Part shown: piece by piece, positions 1 to 11,300 of the stretch
How positions within the stretch are numbered: position 1 is the stretch's first letter
Layout of the letters: the number at the start of each line of letters is the position of its first letter
Source: Pleurodeles waltl
Lineage: Eukaryota > Chordata > Amphibia > Caudata > Salamandridae
DNA: 64,000 nucleotides
Assembly (NCBI RefSeq): GCF_031143425.1
Contig: NC_090446.1
Location: 1,022,275,066 to 1,022,339,065 of the forward strand
Reading direction: 5' to 3'
The notes under the pieces: generated by a model
The model's input: the letters and a program-made list of their open reading frames with translations, nothing else
Databases searched by the model: none
What the model was told of the DNA's origin: nothing
Translations under genes and position numbers: made by a program

Positions 1-692
1 GTACATGGATACCCAACGTCCATGGGACCACTACTTCTTTAGGTAAGCAGCCATAGAATTTTAGTTAATCTACTCTGGAAATCATGGACTTCCTTATGGC
101 CTGCTCAACACCTTTATTCACCGTCAGAATGTGCTAAGCGTTCTGTTCGATGTTTAATGTGCATTATAGTCCCCACACTGCACATACCTGTGGACAGAAC
201 ATATGCCACGTTATCACAGAGTACCCTGTTTGGCAAAATGTTAAAGGCATGACTGAATTTTGAAGTGCTTGTTGGGGAACTTATGCATGCTAAACAAGGA
301 CCACACTGACTGCCAACGAGAACCAGAGTAAGTGTAAAAAGTCAGACAAATGTTATGTGGGACATATTCACCAATATTTCTACTTGTTTGAAAGTGTGCA
401 AACTCAATTTGTGGCTTCATTTCATTTTCAAAGTAAAAATAGAAGTGTTGGTGAATGAGTACCATAGGATATTAGTTTGTTTTTTTACTTTAGAGACCTT
501 AGGTAGTATTCACCATAATGTCTGCCTTAGTTTCAAAGATACACATGCTCACTCAGTTCAATGAAGGAGACTCACAGGGCATGTTCAGACACCCATGAGT
601 TGCATCCACAGACTGGAAGGAGTTGGATTTAGCACAGTGAGGGCACTAGATGCACAGGAAAGAGAAGTCTTCCTGAGCCTCCTGTAAAAAGG
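1..692. other. Gene-free sequence, no feature recognised
   Basis: AT-rich sequence with only short open frames that lack any recognisable domain. I see no RNA gene, no terminal repeats and no coding periodicity. It leads into the ~377-bp tandem repeat that starts near 693. Confidence 0.5.
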
Positions 693-1360
693 TCTAATTA
701 GTACACTCACTTTAGTTATTATCTCCACAGTACATTTTGGGCCCTTCCCTGTCACAGGCACTTGGCCTACCCACCTAAGTGAGGTACTATTTGTATCGGG
801 GGACCTCGTTAGGTGGAAGGAAGTTTGTGGCTCCCTTCAGACTACAGAACTTTACAGCACTGAAATGTGAAGAAAGTGTTTTTTTAAACAAAATGTGAGG
901 TTTGCAAAGGATTCTGGGTGACAGAACCTGGTGAGAGACCCACAAGTCACCCCATCCTGAAATCCCCTAGGTGTCTAGATTTAAAAAACATACAGGTTTG
1001 CTAGGTTTCCCTAAGTGCCGGCTGAGCTAGAGCCCAAAATCCACAGCTAGGCACTTTGCGCAAAAAGCATCCATTTCCAGTCATAAAATGTGATGTGTCC
1101 ACGTTGCATTTTGGGGCGTTTCCGGTTACGGGCACTAGGCCTACCTTCATAAGTGAGGTATCATTTTAATTGGGAGACATGGGGAATGCTGGGATAAAGG
1201 AAGTTTGTGGCTCTCATCAGATTCCATAACTTTACATCACCGAAATGTAAAGAAAATGTATTTTTTTAGCCAAATTGTGAGGCTTGCAAAGGATTCTGGG
1301 GGACAGAACCCGGTAAGAGCCCCACAAGTCACCCCATCCTAGATTACCCTAGGTGTTTAG
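693..1360. repeat. ~377-bp tandem repeat, units 1 and 2
   Basis: Two diverged head-to-tail copies of a block are visible. The anchor motif near 731 (acattttggg) recurs at 1105, a spacing of 374 bp, and the later motifs ttgcaaaggattctggg and ccccacaagtcaccccatcc recur at matching offsets. A third copy lies beyond LTR-A #1, at 4315-4560. The last five bases (TTTAG, 1356-1360) are the left target duplication of that insertion. The block is non-coding; what it belongs to I cannot tell. Confidence 0.75.
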
Positions 1361-4314
1361 TGTGAGAAAGTAGCCTCTTTCTAGCATGGTTACCCCCACT
1401 TTTGGCCTGTTTGTGAGTGTGTGTCAGTGTGTTTTACTGTGTCACTGGGATCCTGCTAGCCAGGACCCCAGTGCTCATAGATAAAAACCTATATGTCAGT
1501 ATGTTTTGCCTGTCTCACTGGGATCCTTCTAGCCAGGACCCCAGTGCTCATAGTTTATGGCCTAATGTGTATGCTTGTGTAGTGCCTGTGTCACCGAGGC
1601 TATGCTAACCAGAACCTCAATGCTTATGCTCTCTCTGCTTTTAAATTTGTCACTGTAGGCCAGTGACTTCATTTACCAATTTCAATTGCCATACTGGACC
1701 CCCCCCTTATAAGTCCCTAGTATATGGTACCGAGGTACCCAGGGCATTGGGGTTCCAGGAGATCCATATGTGCTGCAACATTTATTTTGCCACCCATAGG
1801 GAGCTCAGACAAACCTTTACACAGGACTGCCATTGCAGCCTGCGTGAAATAATGCACACACTATTTCAAGGCCATTTTCACCGCACTTAAGTAACTTATA
1901 AGTCACCTATATGTCTAACCTTCACTTGCTGAAGGTTAGGTGCAAAGTTACTAAGTGTGAGGGCACCCTTGCACTAGCAAAGGTGACCTCACATAGTTCA
2001 GGGCCATTTTCCCGGACTTTGTGATTGTGGGGACGCCATTACACGCGTGCACTACAGATAGGTTAATACCCATATGTAGCTTCACAATGGTAACTCCGAA
2101 TATGGCCATGTAACATGCCTAAGATCATGGAATTGTCCCCCGATTCCCATTCAAATCTGGTATTGGGGAGCCAATTCCATGCACCCTGGGGGCTCCACCA
2201 TGGACGCCCAGTACTGCCAAACCATCACTCTGAGGCTTGCACTGCAGCTACAGCTGCTGCCACCACACAGGCAGGGTTCTGCCCTCCTGGGGTCTGGGCA
2301 GCCCAGTTCCAGGAAGGCAGAACAAAGCATTTCCTCTGAGAGCAGGGTGTTACACCCGCTCCCTTTGGAAATAGACATTACATGCTTTGAAGGGCACAGA
2401 TGGTGCCCTCCTTGCATGAACAAGTCTACACCGGTTCAGGGACTCTTTCTCCCCTGCTCTGATGGGAAACTGGACAAAGGAAAGGGAAGTGACCACTCCC
2501 CTGTCCATCACTACCCCAGGGGTGGTGCCCAGAGCTCCTCCAGTGTGTCCCAGCGTGTGGGGGCACTCTGGAGGGCTCTGAGTGGCCAGTGCCAGCAGGT
2601 GATGTCAGAGACCCCTCCTGATAAGCCCATACCTGATAAGGTAGCCAATCTTCCTCTCAGGGCTATTTAGGGTCTCTCCTGTGGGTTCTCTTCAGATTCT
2701 GCTTGCAAGTTTCTTTCAGGAATAACTTCAGACTCTTCTGACCTCGGATCAACGGCAGCTTGCTTCAAGAAACACTGTAACTGCAACAAAGTGTCTACAA
2801 GAGACACTTATCTTCAGCAACCCCAGCTTCAAGTCAGCAACTGCAACAGTTTCCACAGTGTGCATGCTCTGGAGACTCCCTGTCTTCATCCTCCACCAGA
2901 AGGACCGAAGAAATCTCCTGTGGAGTGACGGAGTCGCTCCCCTGCCCCAAGCAGGCACCTTCCAAGGCGACGACCGGGACCCTGGGACTCTTCTCATAGC
3001 AACAAGCGTGCTCCTAAGGACACAGAGGGTGGACACCGTCGACATATACTGTCCTGAGGTCTTGCTGATGCAATTTGGAGGAGGTAAGACCTTACCTTCC
3101 CCGAGAGCGACGGTACCCCTGAGTACTGTGTCTTCTTCATCTCCTGAGGCAGCTGTTCACTCTGCAAAATTCCTTTGTGCACATCCTGGCTCAGGTCCCC
3201 AGCACTCCATCCTGCGACGCTCAACTCACTGAGCTGTTCTCCGGCGGCATTGGCCCTTCTTTTGTTGTGCTGCATCAACCGAGTTTTGCACCTCCCTTGA
3301 ACCAAGATCCTGCGACTCCTGTGAGGTGCTGGCTGGTATCCTGAGGGCTCTCTAAAGTGCTGAGAGCCTCACATAGAGTTGAGGCTCCCAGGTCCCTCCT
3401 GGGTCCATCAAGTGCCATTTTGACGCAAAACGCAAATTCTTTTCGTAGCCAAGGCTTGTTGGCGCCTTCCAACACGAAATCTCATCTGCAACGATCTTCA
3501 CGCCATGGGACATCTTTTGCATCATGCAGAAACCCGCTGGCATCTTCCTAGGGTGCATTTCTGCAGTCTTCAACTAACCAGGGACTCTTCTTTTGCACGC
3601 TCTTCTGGGTTGGCAAGGGCTCCTGTCCTTCCTGGAACTTCTTTCTACTTCTGGACTTCGTCCCCTTCCTTTGCAGGTCTTCAGGTCCAATAATCCAGCA
3701 GTTGTTCTTTGCAGACTTGGTTGGCTGCTGCAAAATCCCCAAAATGAGGTATAGTGTGTCCTAAGGAAACTTGCAGTACTTTGCTCCTGCTTTTCTGGGC
3801 TCTGGGTGGGGTAATTTACTTACCTTTACTGTATTCTTACTATCCCAGTGATTCTGCACACACTATATGGTGGCAACATAAACCTATGTGGTTTGTGTTG
3901 CCCCTAGACCTATTTTCTCCCATTGTATTCTACCGGATTTCATACTGTTTGCATTGTTCTATGACTATTTAGTTGTCTAATTTAGGTGTCTAGTGTATAT
4001 ATTGTGTATAATAATACTTACCTCCAGAAGGAGTATTGTCTCTAAGATATTTTTGGTATTGTGTCACCCAAATAAATACCTTTATTTTTGGTAACACTGA
4101 GTATTGTCTTTGTTTGTGTATAAGTACTGTGTAACTATAAGTAGTATTGCATGAGCTTTGCATGTCTCCTAGTTCAGCCTAAACTGCTCTGCTATATATA
4201 CCTCTATCAGCCTAAGCTGCTAGAACACTACTACTTCACTAATAAGGGATAACTGGACCTGGTATAAGGTGTAAGTACCCAAGGTACCCATACAAACCAC
4301 GCCAGACTCCTACA
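1361..4314 (+). mobile_element. Solo-LTR-like element, family A copy 1
   Basis: This 2,954-bp insertion begins TGTGAGAAAGTAG and ends GACTCCTACA, so it has TG...CA ends. It is flanked directly by the 5-bp duplication TTTAG (1356-1360 and 4315-4319). A polyadenylation-type AATAAA lies near 4071, about 240 bp from the right end, as expected for an R/U5 boundary in a plus-oriented LTR. No gag or pol frame is present. The reverse complement of the element at 51825-54804 aligns with it almost end to end, which defines the family. TG...CA ends plus a 5-bp duplication with no interior is best read as a solo LTR; a non-autonomous element without coding content is the alternative. Confidence 0.8.
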
Positions 4315-4560
4315 TTTAGTTTTTAAAAATGAACAGGTTTGCTAGGATTCCCTCAGTGACAGCTGAGCTAGAGCCCAATCTACAGCTGGGCACTTTGCAA
4401 AAAGCGCCTCCATTTTCAGTGTAAAAATGTGATGTGTCCATGTTGCATTCTGGGGGGTTTCCTGTTGCAGGCACTAGGCCTACCCACACAAGTGAGGTAC
4501 CATTTTTATTGGGAGACTTGGGGGAACACAGAATAGAAGAACAAGTGTTATTGCCAATTG
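4315..4560. repeat. ~377-bp tandem repeat, unit 3 (resumed)
   Basis: After the right TTTAG duplication the tandem repeat resumes at the phase where it was cut at 1360. The anchor tgcattctgg at 4444 corresponds to 1105 once the 2,959 inserted bases are subtracted, giving a spacing of about 380 bp. This shows that the LTR landed inside a pre-existing tandem repeat. Confidence 0.75.
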
Positions 4561-5486
4561 TCGTTCTTTACATTTGTGCCTTTCAAATGTAAGATACTGT
4601 GTAGGAAAAAAGTCATTTTGAGAAATGTCCTGTAATTCACATGCTAGAATGGGTACACCCAAATTTAAAGATGTGCAAATAACCACTGCTTCTAAACTTC
4701 ACATCTTGTGCCCATTTCAGTAATACAATTTCCTTGATACCTATTTTTCAATCTTTATATTTTACCAAATGAATTGCTGTATACCCGGTATACAATGAAA
4801 ACCCATTGCAAGGTGCACCTCAGTTATTGTCACTGGGTACCTTGGGTTCTTGATGAACACTACAAGCACTATATACCCTCACAACCAGAAGGGTCCACAG
4901 ACTTAACAGTATGTTGCTTTAAAAAATCTGCCAGTAGTGGAAAAGTTACAGAAGAAAACGTAGACTGAAATGGGTTTTCTTTTCAACTCAATTTCAATTT
5001 TGTTTTTTATTTCAACTGTTACTTAGTATAGGAAAACACTGACAGAGCTACACAAATGACCTCTTGCTAAATTCAGAATTTTCTCTACGTTTCAAAAATG
5101 TATAGCTTTCCAGGATCAATTTTTGGTTTCACACCCATTTCTGTCACTAACTGGAAGGAGGTTGAAAGCATAAAAATTAGAAAAAAATGGGTTATGTCCA
5201 AGAAAAATGCCAAAACTGTGTTGCAAAATGTGGTTTTCTGATTCTAGTCTGCCTGTTCCTGAAAGCTGGGAAGAATAGCAATTTTAGCACTGCAAACGTT
5301 TCGTTAATGCCATTTGCAGGGGAAAAAAGATGTTTTCTTCTGCAGCATTTTTTCCCCATGTTTCCCTAAAAACCCAAAGTTTAGCTGTATTTTGGCTAAT
5401 TTCTCAGTTCCTACCAGGGGAATCGACAAACCCTGGGTAGTTTTGGAATCCTCAGGATGTTGGAAAAAGGAGGCAAATTTGGCATG
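4561..5486. other. Gene-free sequence, probably part of an older repeat
   Basis: No coding region is supported; the open frames here are short and featureless. The stretch resumes after L1 #1 (from 17984), so the L1 split it. The last eight bases, TTGGCATG (5479-5486), are the left target duplication of the L1 and recur at 17984-17991. Confidence 0.5.
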
Positions 5487-6670
5487 CGGTGGGGGGCGTG
5501 GCTTCGGGCGTCAAGATGGCGGTCGCACTCTGAGAGTGCTCTGGACCCCTCCGTCATCCGCCTTTAACCACCGCGGTCCAAGGGAGCGGAAAAACGCTGT
5601 ACATGGCGCCCCGGTGTCCCGGGGGCCCGTGGAGAAGTCTGTTGGGGCGAATCGATGAAAAGCCGGCAGCTTGCCCTCATACGGCGATCCGGCTGCTCCC
5701 GTGAAGAGGAGCTCAAGATGGCGGCCGTGACGAGATGCACCCAGCAGACCTGAGGTGGGCTTGGGGTCCCCGACGAAGTCGACTGCCGCGGGTTGAGGGG
5801 CGGCGAGAAGCCCGGTGAGAGCTGAGGCGCGCCCTGAGGGTGGATCCCTGCCGCTGGGGCGCCGGCGGGCCCCCCCCTCCGATCGTGGAGGAGAGCGCGG
5901 GTGAACGGCGCCGCGCCAGCGCGCGAGGCGCGAGTGCGGCCCGGAGGACCGGGAGCCCTCCCTGACCGCCTGGGCAGCTTGCGTGCCGCGCTGGGGCCGT
6001 GACGGAGGCCCTGGCCCCCGGGGTCCCCCTACTGGAGGGAATTTCAATTTGGAGGCGTACTGGGGTCCAGAACCCGGCTGAAAATCCGAGTGGTGCCCCG
6101 GGGGGGCAAGGAGGTGAATCGGAGACCGGGAGGGGGTGAAAGGAGAAGACATGCGGTGACGCCCCCGCCCCCCCATCCCTGCAGCAACAAGGGGGGGCTC
6201 GGGGGCCTGGGGACTTGGTCTCGGCCTCTCTCGGACCCGAGCCCGGGTGGAGCGCGAGCTGGACTGCGGCAAAATCTGGACTGCGCGCCAGGCGGTGGAA
6301 GACAACACCTCGAGGCAAGTAGATATCCTGGGTTCCGGGTCGTGCTTGGTTGACTTTAGACCCTGGCCGGAACGACCCGAGAGATTGAGAGCGCGACCGG
6401 GACGGCACAAGGCCTACAATGGAGATGCAGAGCCCTTAAGGTGGAGAGGCCTGGGTCTGGGTCTCGGACGGGGTCCCCCCCAACTGGTGGAGAGAGCGAG
6501 AAAGGGAGCTGAAAAGAAGGGGCCAACGGTGTCATTGCCGGCCGTCCTCACGTGATCAGACACAGCGTAACCCCCCACAGCCCATGGTACTTAACAACAG
6601 ACTAAATTCTCAGGCTTGAAACCGCGATAAGGAAGGTGTGGCCCACCTGACGCCCGCCTCAAGCGCCACG
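5487..6670 (+). promoter_or_regulatory. L1 copy 1 5' UTR, GC-rich
   Basis: About 1.2 kb of CpG-rich sequence precedes ORF1, starting with ggggcgtggcttcgggcg and containing CAAGATGGCGG twice in related form (near 5511 and 5714). The CAAGATGGCG motif resembles a YY1 site; YY1 near the 5' end positions transcription start in mammalian L1, so a promoter role here is inferred by analogy. The long open frames on the minus strand reflect base composition and show no domain. Confidence 0.6.
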
Positions 6671-7771
6671 ATGGGGAAGGATAAAACGAACAAACAACCT
6701 CCGCCCTCCCAACAAAAAATTTACCAGTTCATGACTGCGACGGGCCAACGAGGAGGGGGAGAAGTGGCTGGCGGGGGTTCGACCCCGGACGGGGTGAGTG
6801 CCATTCTCCAAGCTATTCAATCATCGCAGATAGCCGTGGAAACGAAAATTGGTGAGGTGCGAGTGGACATGAGCCTCATCAGACAGGACCTTAGAAATGC
6901 TGTAACCCGAATTACGGAAGTGGAAACCCGAGTCTCCCAAACCGAGACCGATTTGTCTGACCTCAAAGCCAAAGTAGCCCAGCTGCAGTCCCGAACCGGC
7001 GAGCTTCATCGTCATGCAGAAGATGCGGAAAACCGGGCCAGGCGCAACAACCTACGCTTCATAGGTTTTCCAGAGGGCATAGAGGATGACAAGGCCACCG
7101 AATTCCTGGAGACGTGGATAAAATCTTGGATGCCTGACCAATCCCTCTCGCCCTTGTTTGCAATTGAAAGAGCCCACAGGGCGCTCGCACCTCGCCCACC
7201 TCCGGGCGGTCCTAAGCGCCCGATGATCGCACGATTCCTTAACTTTAAGGACAGAGACAATATCCTCAGGGAAGCGAGGCGGCAAGATGGTACGCAGTGG
7301 GAGAACCACAAAATCCTAATTTTCCCGGACTACACCAGAGAAGTCCAGACCCGCCGTAGGTCGTACGAACATGTTAAGCAAAAACTAAGGGCAATGCAGC
7401 ACTCGTACATGCTCCTTTTCCCCGCTCGCCTCAAAGTCCTCATGGCTGGGAAAGCTTACTTTTTTGATTCCCCTGAGGAAGCTTGGGACTGGCTGACGGA
7501 GGAGGGCATTGGAGCCCGCAAGGGTCCCCCCGGGACCACTGGAAGAACCCCACATGTCGGGCCCTCACCATCAGAGGGGCCCCGGAGGAGCAGGCGGCGC
7601 ACCAGATCCCGAAGAGGCAGACAGAAAGACACGATCGCTCCTGCAGAGGACGAAGCAGCCCGGGACTCTGGTCCTCATGCTAACTCTACCACTGAGACTC
7701 TTCCGGTGTCCCGAACACCATCCCAACTCGCCGAGGATGGGCGACTGAGTCAGTCTCCGGTACTCGGCTGA
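6671..7771 (+). CDS. L1 ORF1 protein (RNA-binding chaperone), intact
   Basis: A 366-residue open frame starting MGKDKTNKQPPPSQQ. I prefer this start to the upstream ATG at 6638 because the MGKDK opening is typical of this L1 group. Order of parts: a basic low-complexity N-terminus, a coiled coil at about residues 50-120 with heptads such as LRNAVTRITEVETRV, an RRM-like domain from about 120 containing RARRNNLRFIGFPEG, a C-terminal domain to about 280, then a disordered basic Pro/Arg/Ser tail. The family forms trimers that coat L1 RNA and act as nucleic-acid chaperones. No break is seen. ORF1 of L1 #2 has the same layout but is clearly diverged, so the two L1s belong to different subfamilies. 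Confidence 0.9.
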   Translation: MGKDKTNKQPPPSQQKIYQFMTATGQRGGGEVAGGGSTPDGVSAILQAIQSSQIAVETKIGEVRVDMSLIRQDLRNAVTRITEVETRVSQTETDLSDLKAKVAQLQSRTGELHRHAEDAENRARRNNLRFIGFPEGIEDDKATEFLETWIKSWMPDQSLSPLFAIERAHRALAPRPPPGGPKRPMIARFLNFKDRDNILREARRQDGTQWENHKILIFPDYTREVQTRRRSYEHVKQKLRAMQHSYMLLFPARLKVLMAGKAYFFDSPEEAWDWLTEEGIGARKGPPGTTGRTPHVGPSPSEGPRRSRRRTRSRRGRQKDTIAPAEDEAARDSGPHANSTTETLPVSRTPSQLAEDGRLSQSPVLG

Positions 7772-7990
7772 CGGGGGATGTGGGACCCCTGCGCGAGACA
7801 TGGGGGGATACGGGCTTCACCTGATCCTCTCGGGCGACCCCTAGCAAGATTAACATTGATGGCTCCAGAGACTTCCTAGAGTATGGTATTGAACGCTTGT
7901 TTTGTGACTACTAATTGCAATTGATCCGAAAGAAAGGAGGGGTCCACCACTCCACCCCAATGACAGTTTTACTGGCTGTCTGGTTTTGGT
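7772..7990 (+). other. L1 copy 1 ORF1-ORF2 spacer, left part
   Basis: Non-coding L1 sequence between the ORF1 stop and the foreign repeat block. The L1 resumes at 13866 and reaches ORF2 at 14006. I see no target duplication that would identify the repeat block as a simple insertion. Confidence 0.55.
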
Positions 7991-8332
7991 TCAATCAATC
8001 AATCAATCATAGTATTTATAAAGCGCGCTATGTACCCGTTAGGGTTTCGAGGCGCTGAGGTGGGGGGGGGGGGGTGGAGAGGCTGTTTAGCGGTCGAAGA
8101 GCCAGGTCTTGAGGAGCCTTCTGAATGTGACAGGAGAAAGGTCCTTTAGTGAGCTTCGGGGATGCCCGGAAGCATTCAGTGGAGGGGCCGGGGTTGAGGG
8201 CGCGGAGCTCTTCGGCCGAGAAGTGGGCGCGGGAGGCGCGAGGACCAGGGGGGGTGGCGCTGGGCGCGGTCCAGGCGCGGACGGGCGCAGACGGGCTTGC
8301 CTCTGGCGCGCCTCCGGCGCGCCAGCGGCGCG
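7991..8332. repeat. Lead segment of the satellite block: (TCAA)n plus a short interspersed repeat-like unit
   Basis: The block opens with four to five ATCA/TCAA units (about 7991-8008), followed by tatttataaagcgcgctatg, a G run near 8062, and GC-rich sequence leading into the first 521-bp unit. This head occurs only once and is not part of the repeating unit. The 'aagcgcgctatgtacccgttagg' style of sequence resembles a dispersed repeat I associate with newts, which I cannot verify here. It may be the 5' part of an element whose 3' part was amplified into the array. Confidence 0.5.
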
Positions 8333-11300
8333 GACGCGCAGCGCCAGCCATTAAGAAGGGAGGGGGGAGGGAGGAGCAGCCGGGAGGCGGGAGGCGGGAG
8401 GCGGGAGGGAGCGGCAAATGGGGGCGCGAGGGGGGCGGGGCCGCAGGGAAGCAGCGGCTGGGGTCGAGGAGCGCACAAGGGGCGAAAGGCACAGAAATCG
8501 GGCAAAAACAGTCACAAATGCAGGAAAAAACACAATATGGACACAATACTGGCACTAAATACGATCGGGGAGACAGCAATCAGGGGGGCACAATGGGGCA
8601 AAAAGCGCCAGCGGCGAGGCGCAGAAAAGCGGAAAAAAAGCTGAAAAACAAACTTACGGGACGGCGGAAGCGGCACTCGGGTCAAGTGAGCCCACTAGCC
8701 ACCAGGGATGAGGCGCAGGAGGATGCCTGCGGGTGGAGGAGGGCCTCGAACACGCAGACGGCAGCGTGGTCGTGGGGCAGAGGCAGAAGGCAGCAGGTTG
8801 GTGCTGCGGTCGTGAGGGGCGAGTTCAGGACCTGAACCAGGTCCGAACTCGCTCACTGGCGACGCGCAGCGCCAGCCATTAAGAAGGGAGGGGGGAGGGA
8901 GGAGCAGCTGGGAGGCGGGAGGGAGCGGCAAATGGGGGCGCGAGGGGGGCGGGGCCGCAGGGAAGCAGCGGCTGGGGTCGAGGAGCGCACAAGGGGCGAA
9001 AGGCACAGAAATCGGGCAAAAACAGTCACAAATGCAGGAAAAAACACAATATGGACACAATACTGGCACTAAATACGATCGGGGAGACAGCAATCAGGGG
9101 GGCACAATGGGGCAAAAAGCGCCGGCGGCGAGGCGCAGAAAAGCGGAAAAAAAGCTGAAAAACAAACTTACGGGACGGCGGAAGCGGCACTCGGGTCAAG
9201 TGAGCCCACTAGCCACCAGGGATGAGGCACAGGAGGATGCCTGCGGGTGGAGGAGGGCCTCGAACACGCAGACGGCAGCGTGGTCGTGGGGCAGAGGCAG
9301 AAGGCAGCAGGTTGGTGCTGCGGTCGTGAGGGGCGAGTTCAGGACCTGAACCAGGTCCGAACTCGCTCACTGGCGACGCGCAGCGCCAGCCATTAAGAAG
9401 GGAGGGGGGAGGGAGGAGCAGCTGGGAGGCGGGAGGCGGGAGGGAGCAGCAAATGGGGGCGCGAGGGGGGCGGGGCCGCAGGGAAGCAGCGGCTGGGGTC
9501 GAGGAGCGCACAAGGGGCGAAAGGCACAGAAATCGGGCAAAAACAGTCACAAATGCAGGAAAAAACACAATATGGACACAATACTGGCACTAAATACGAT
9601 CGGGGAGACAGCAATCAGGGGGGCACAATGGGGCAAAAAGCGCCGGCGGCGAGGCGCAGAAAAGCGGAAAAAAAGCTGAAAAACAAACTTACGGGACGGC
9701 GGAAGCGGCACTCGGGTCAAGTGAGCCCACTAGCCACCAGGGATGAGGCGCAGGAGGATGCCTGCGGGTGGAGGAGGGCCTCGAACACGCAGACGGCAGC
9801 GTGGTCGTGGGGCAGAGGCAGAAGGCAGCAGGTTGGTGCTGCGGTCGTGAGGGGCGAGTTCAGGACCTGAACCAGGTCCGAACTCGCTCACTGGCGACGC
9901 GCAGCGCCAGCCATTAAGAAGGGAGGGGGGAGGGAGGAGCAGCTGGGAGGCGGGAGGCGGGAGGGAGCGGCAAATGGGGGCGCGAGGGGGGCGGGGCCGC
10001 AGGGAAGCAGCGGCTGGGGTCGAGGAGCGCACAAGGGGCGAAAGGCACAGAAATCGGGCAAAAACAGTCACAAATGCAGGAAAAAACACAATATGGACAC
10101 AATACTGGCACTAAATACGATCGGGGAGACAGCAATCAGGGGGGCACAATGGGGCAAAAAGCGCCGGCGGCGAGGCGCAGAAAAGCGGAAAAAAAGCTGA
10201 AAAACAAACTTACGGGACGGCGGAAGCGGCACTCGGGTCAAGTGAGCCCACTAGCCACCAGGGATGAGGCGCAGGAGGATGCCTGCGGGTGGAGGAGGGC
10301 CTCGAACACGCAGACGGCAGCGTGGTCGTGGGGCAGAGGCAGAAGGCAGCAGGTTGGTGCTGCGGTCGTGAGGGGCGAGTTCAGGACCTGAACCAGGTCC
10401 GAACTCGCTCACTGGTGACGCGCAGCGCCAGCCATTAAGAAGGGAGGGGGGAGGGAGGAGCAGCTGGGAGGCGGGAGGCGGGAGGGAGCGGCAAATGGGG
10501 GCGCGAGGGGGGCGGGGCCGCAGGGAAGCAGCGGCTGGGGTCGAGGAGCGCACAAGGGGCGAAAGGCACAGAAATCGGGCAAAAACAGTCACAAATGCAG
10601 GAAAAAACACAATATGGACACAATACTGGCACTAAATACGATCGGGGAGACAGCAATCAGGGGGGCACAATGGGGCAAAAAGCGCCGGCGGCGAGGCGCA
10701 GAAAAGCGGAAAAAAAGCTGAAAAACAAACTTACGGGACGGCGGAAGCGGCACTCGGGTCAAGTGAGCCCACTAGCCACCAGGGATGAGGCGCAGGAGGA
10801 TGCCTGCGGGTGAAGGAGGGCCTCGAACACGCAGACGGCAGCGTGGTCGTGGGGCAGAGGCAGAAGGCAGCAGGTTGGTGCTGCGGTCGTGAGGGGCGAG
10901 TTCAGGACCTGAACCAGGTCCGAACTCGCTCACTGGCGATGCGCAGCACCAGCCATTAAGAAGGGAGGGGGGAGGGAGGAGCAGCTGGGAGGCGGGAGGC
11001 GGGAGGGAGCGGCAAATGGGGGCGCGAGGGGGGCGGGGCCGCAGGGAAGCAGCGGCTGGGGTCGAGGAGCGCACAAGGGGCGAAAGGCACAGAAATCGAA
11101 CAAAAACAGTCACAAATGCAGGAAAAAACACAATATGGACACAATACTGGCACTAAATACGATCGGGGAGACAGCAATCAGGGGGGCACAATGGGGCAAA
11201 AAGCGCCGGCGGCGAGGCGCAGAAAAGCGGAAAAAAAGCTGAAAAACAAACTTACGGGACGGCGGAAGCGGCACTCGGGTCAAGTGAGCCCACTAGCCAC

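Noticed and set aside
5511..6410. 299-residue open frame on the minus strand in the L1 leader
   Set aside because: Arg/Pro/Ser-rich translation of CpG-rich DNA, with a second overlapping open frame of similar length; no domain and no support from L1 #2.
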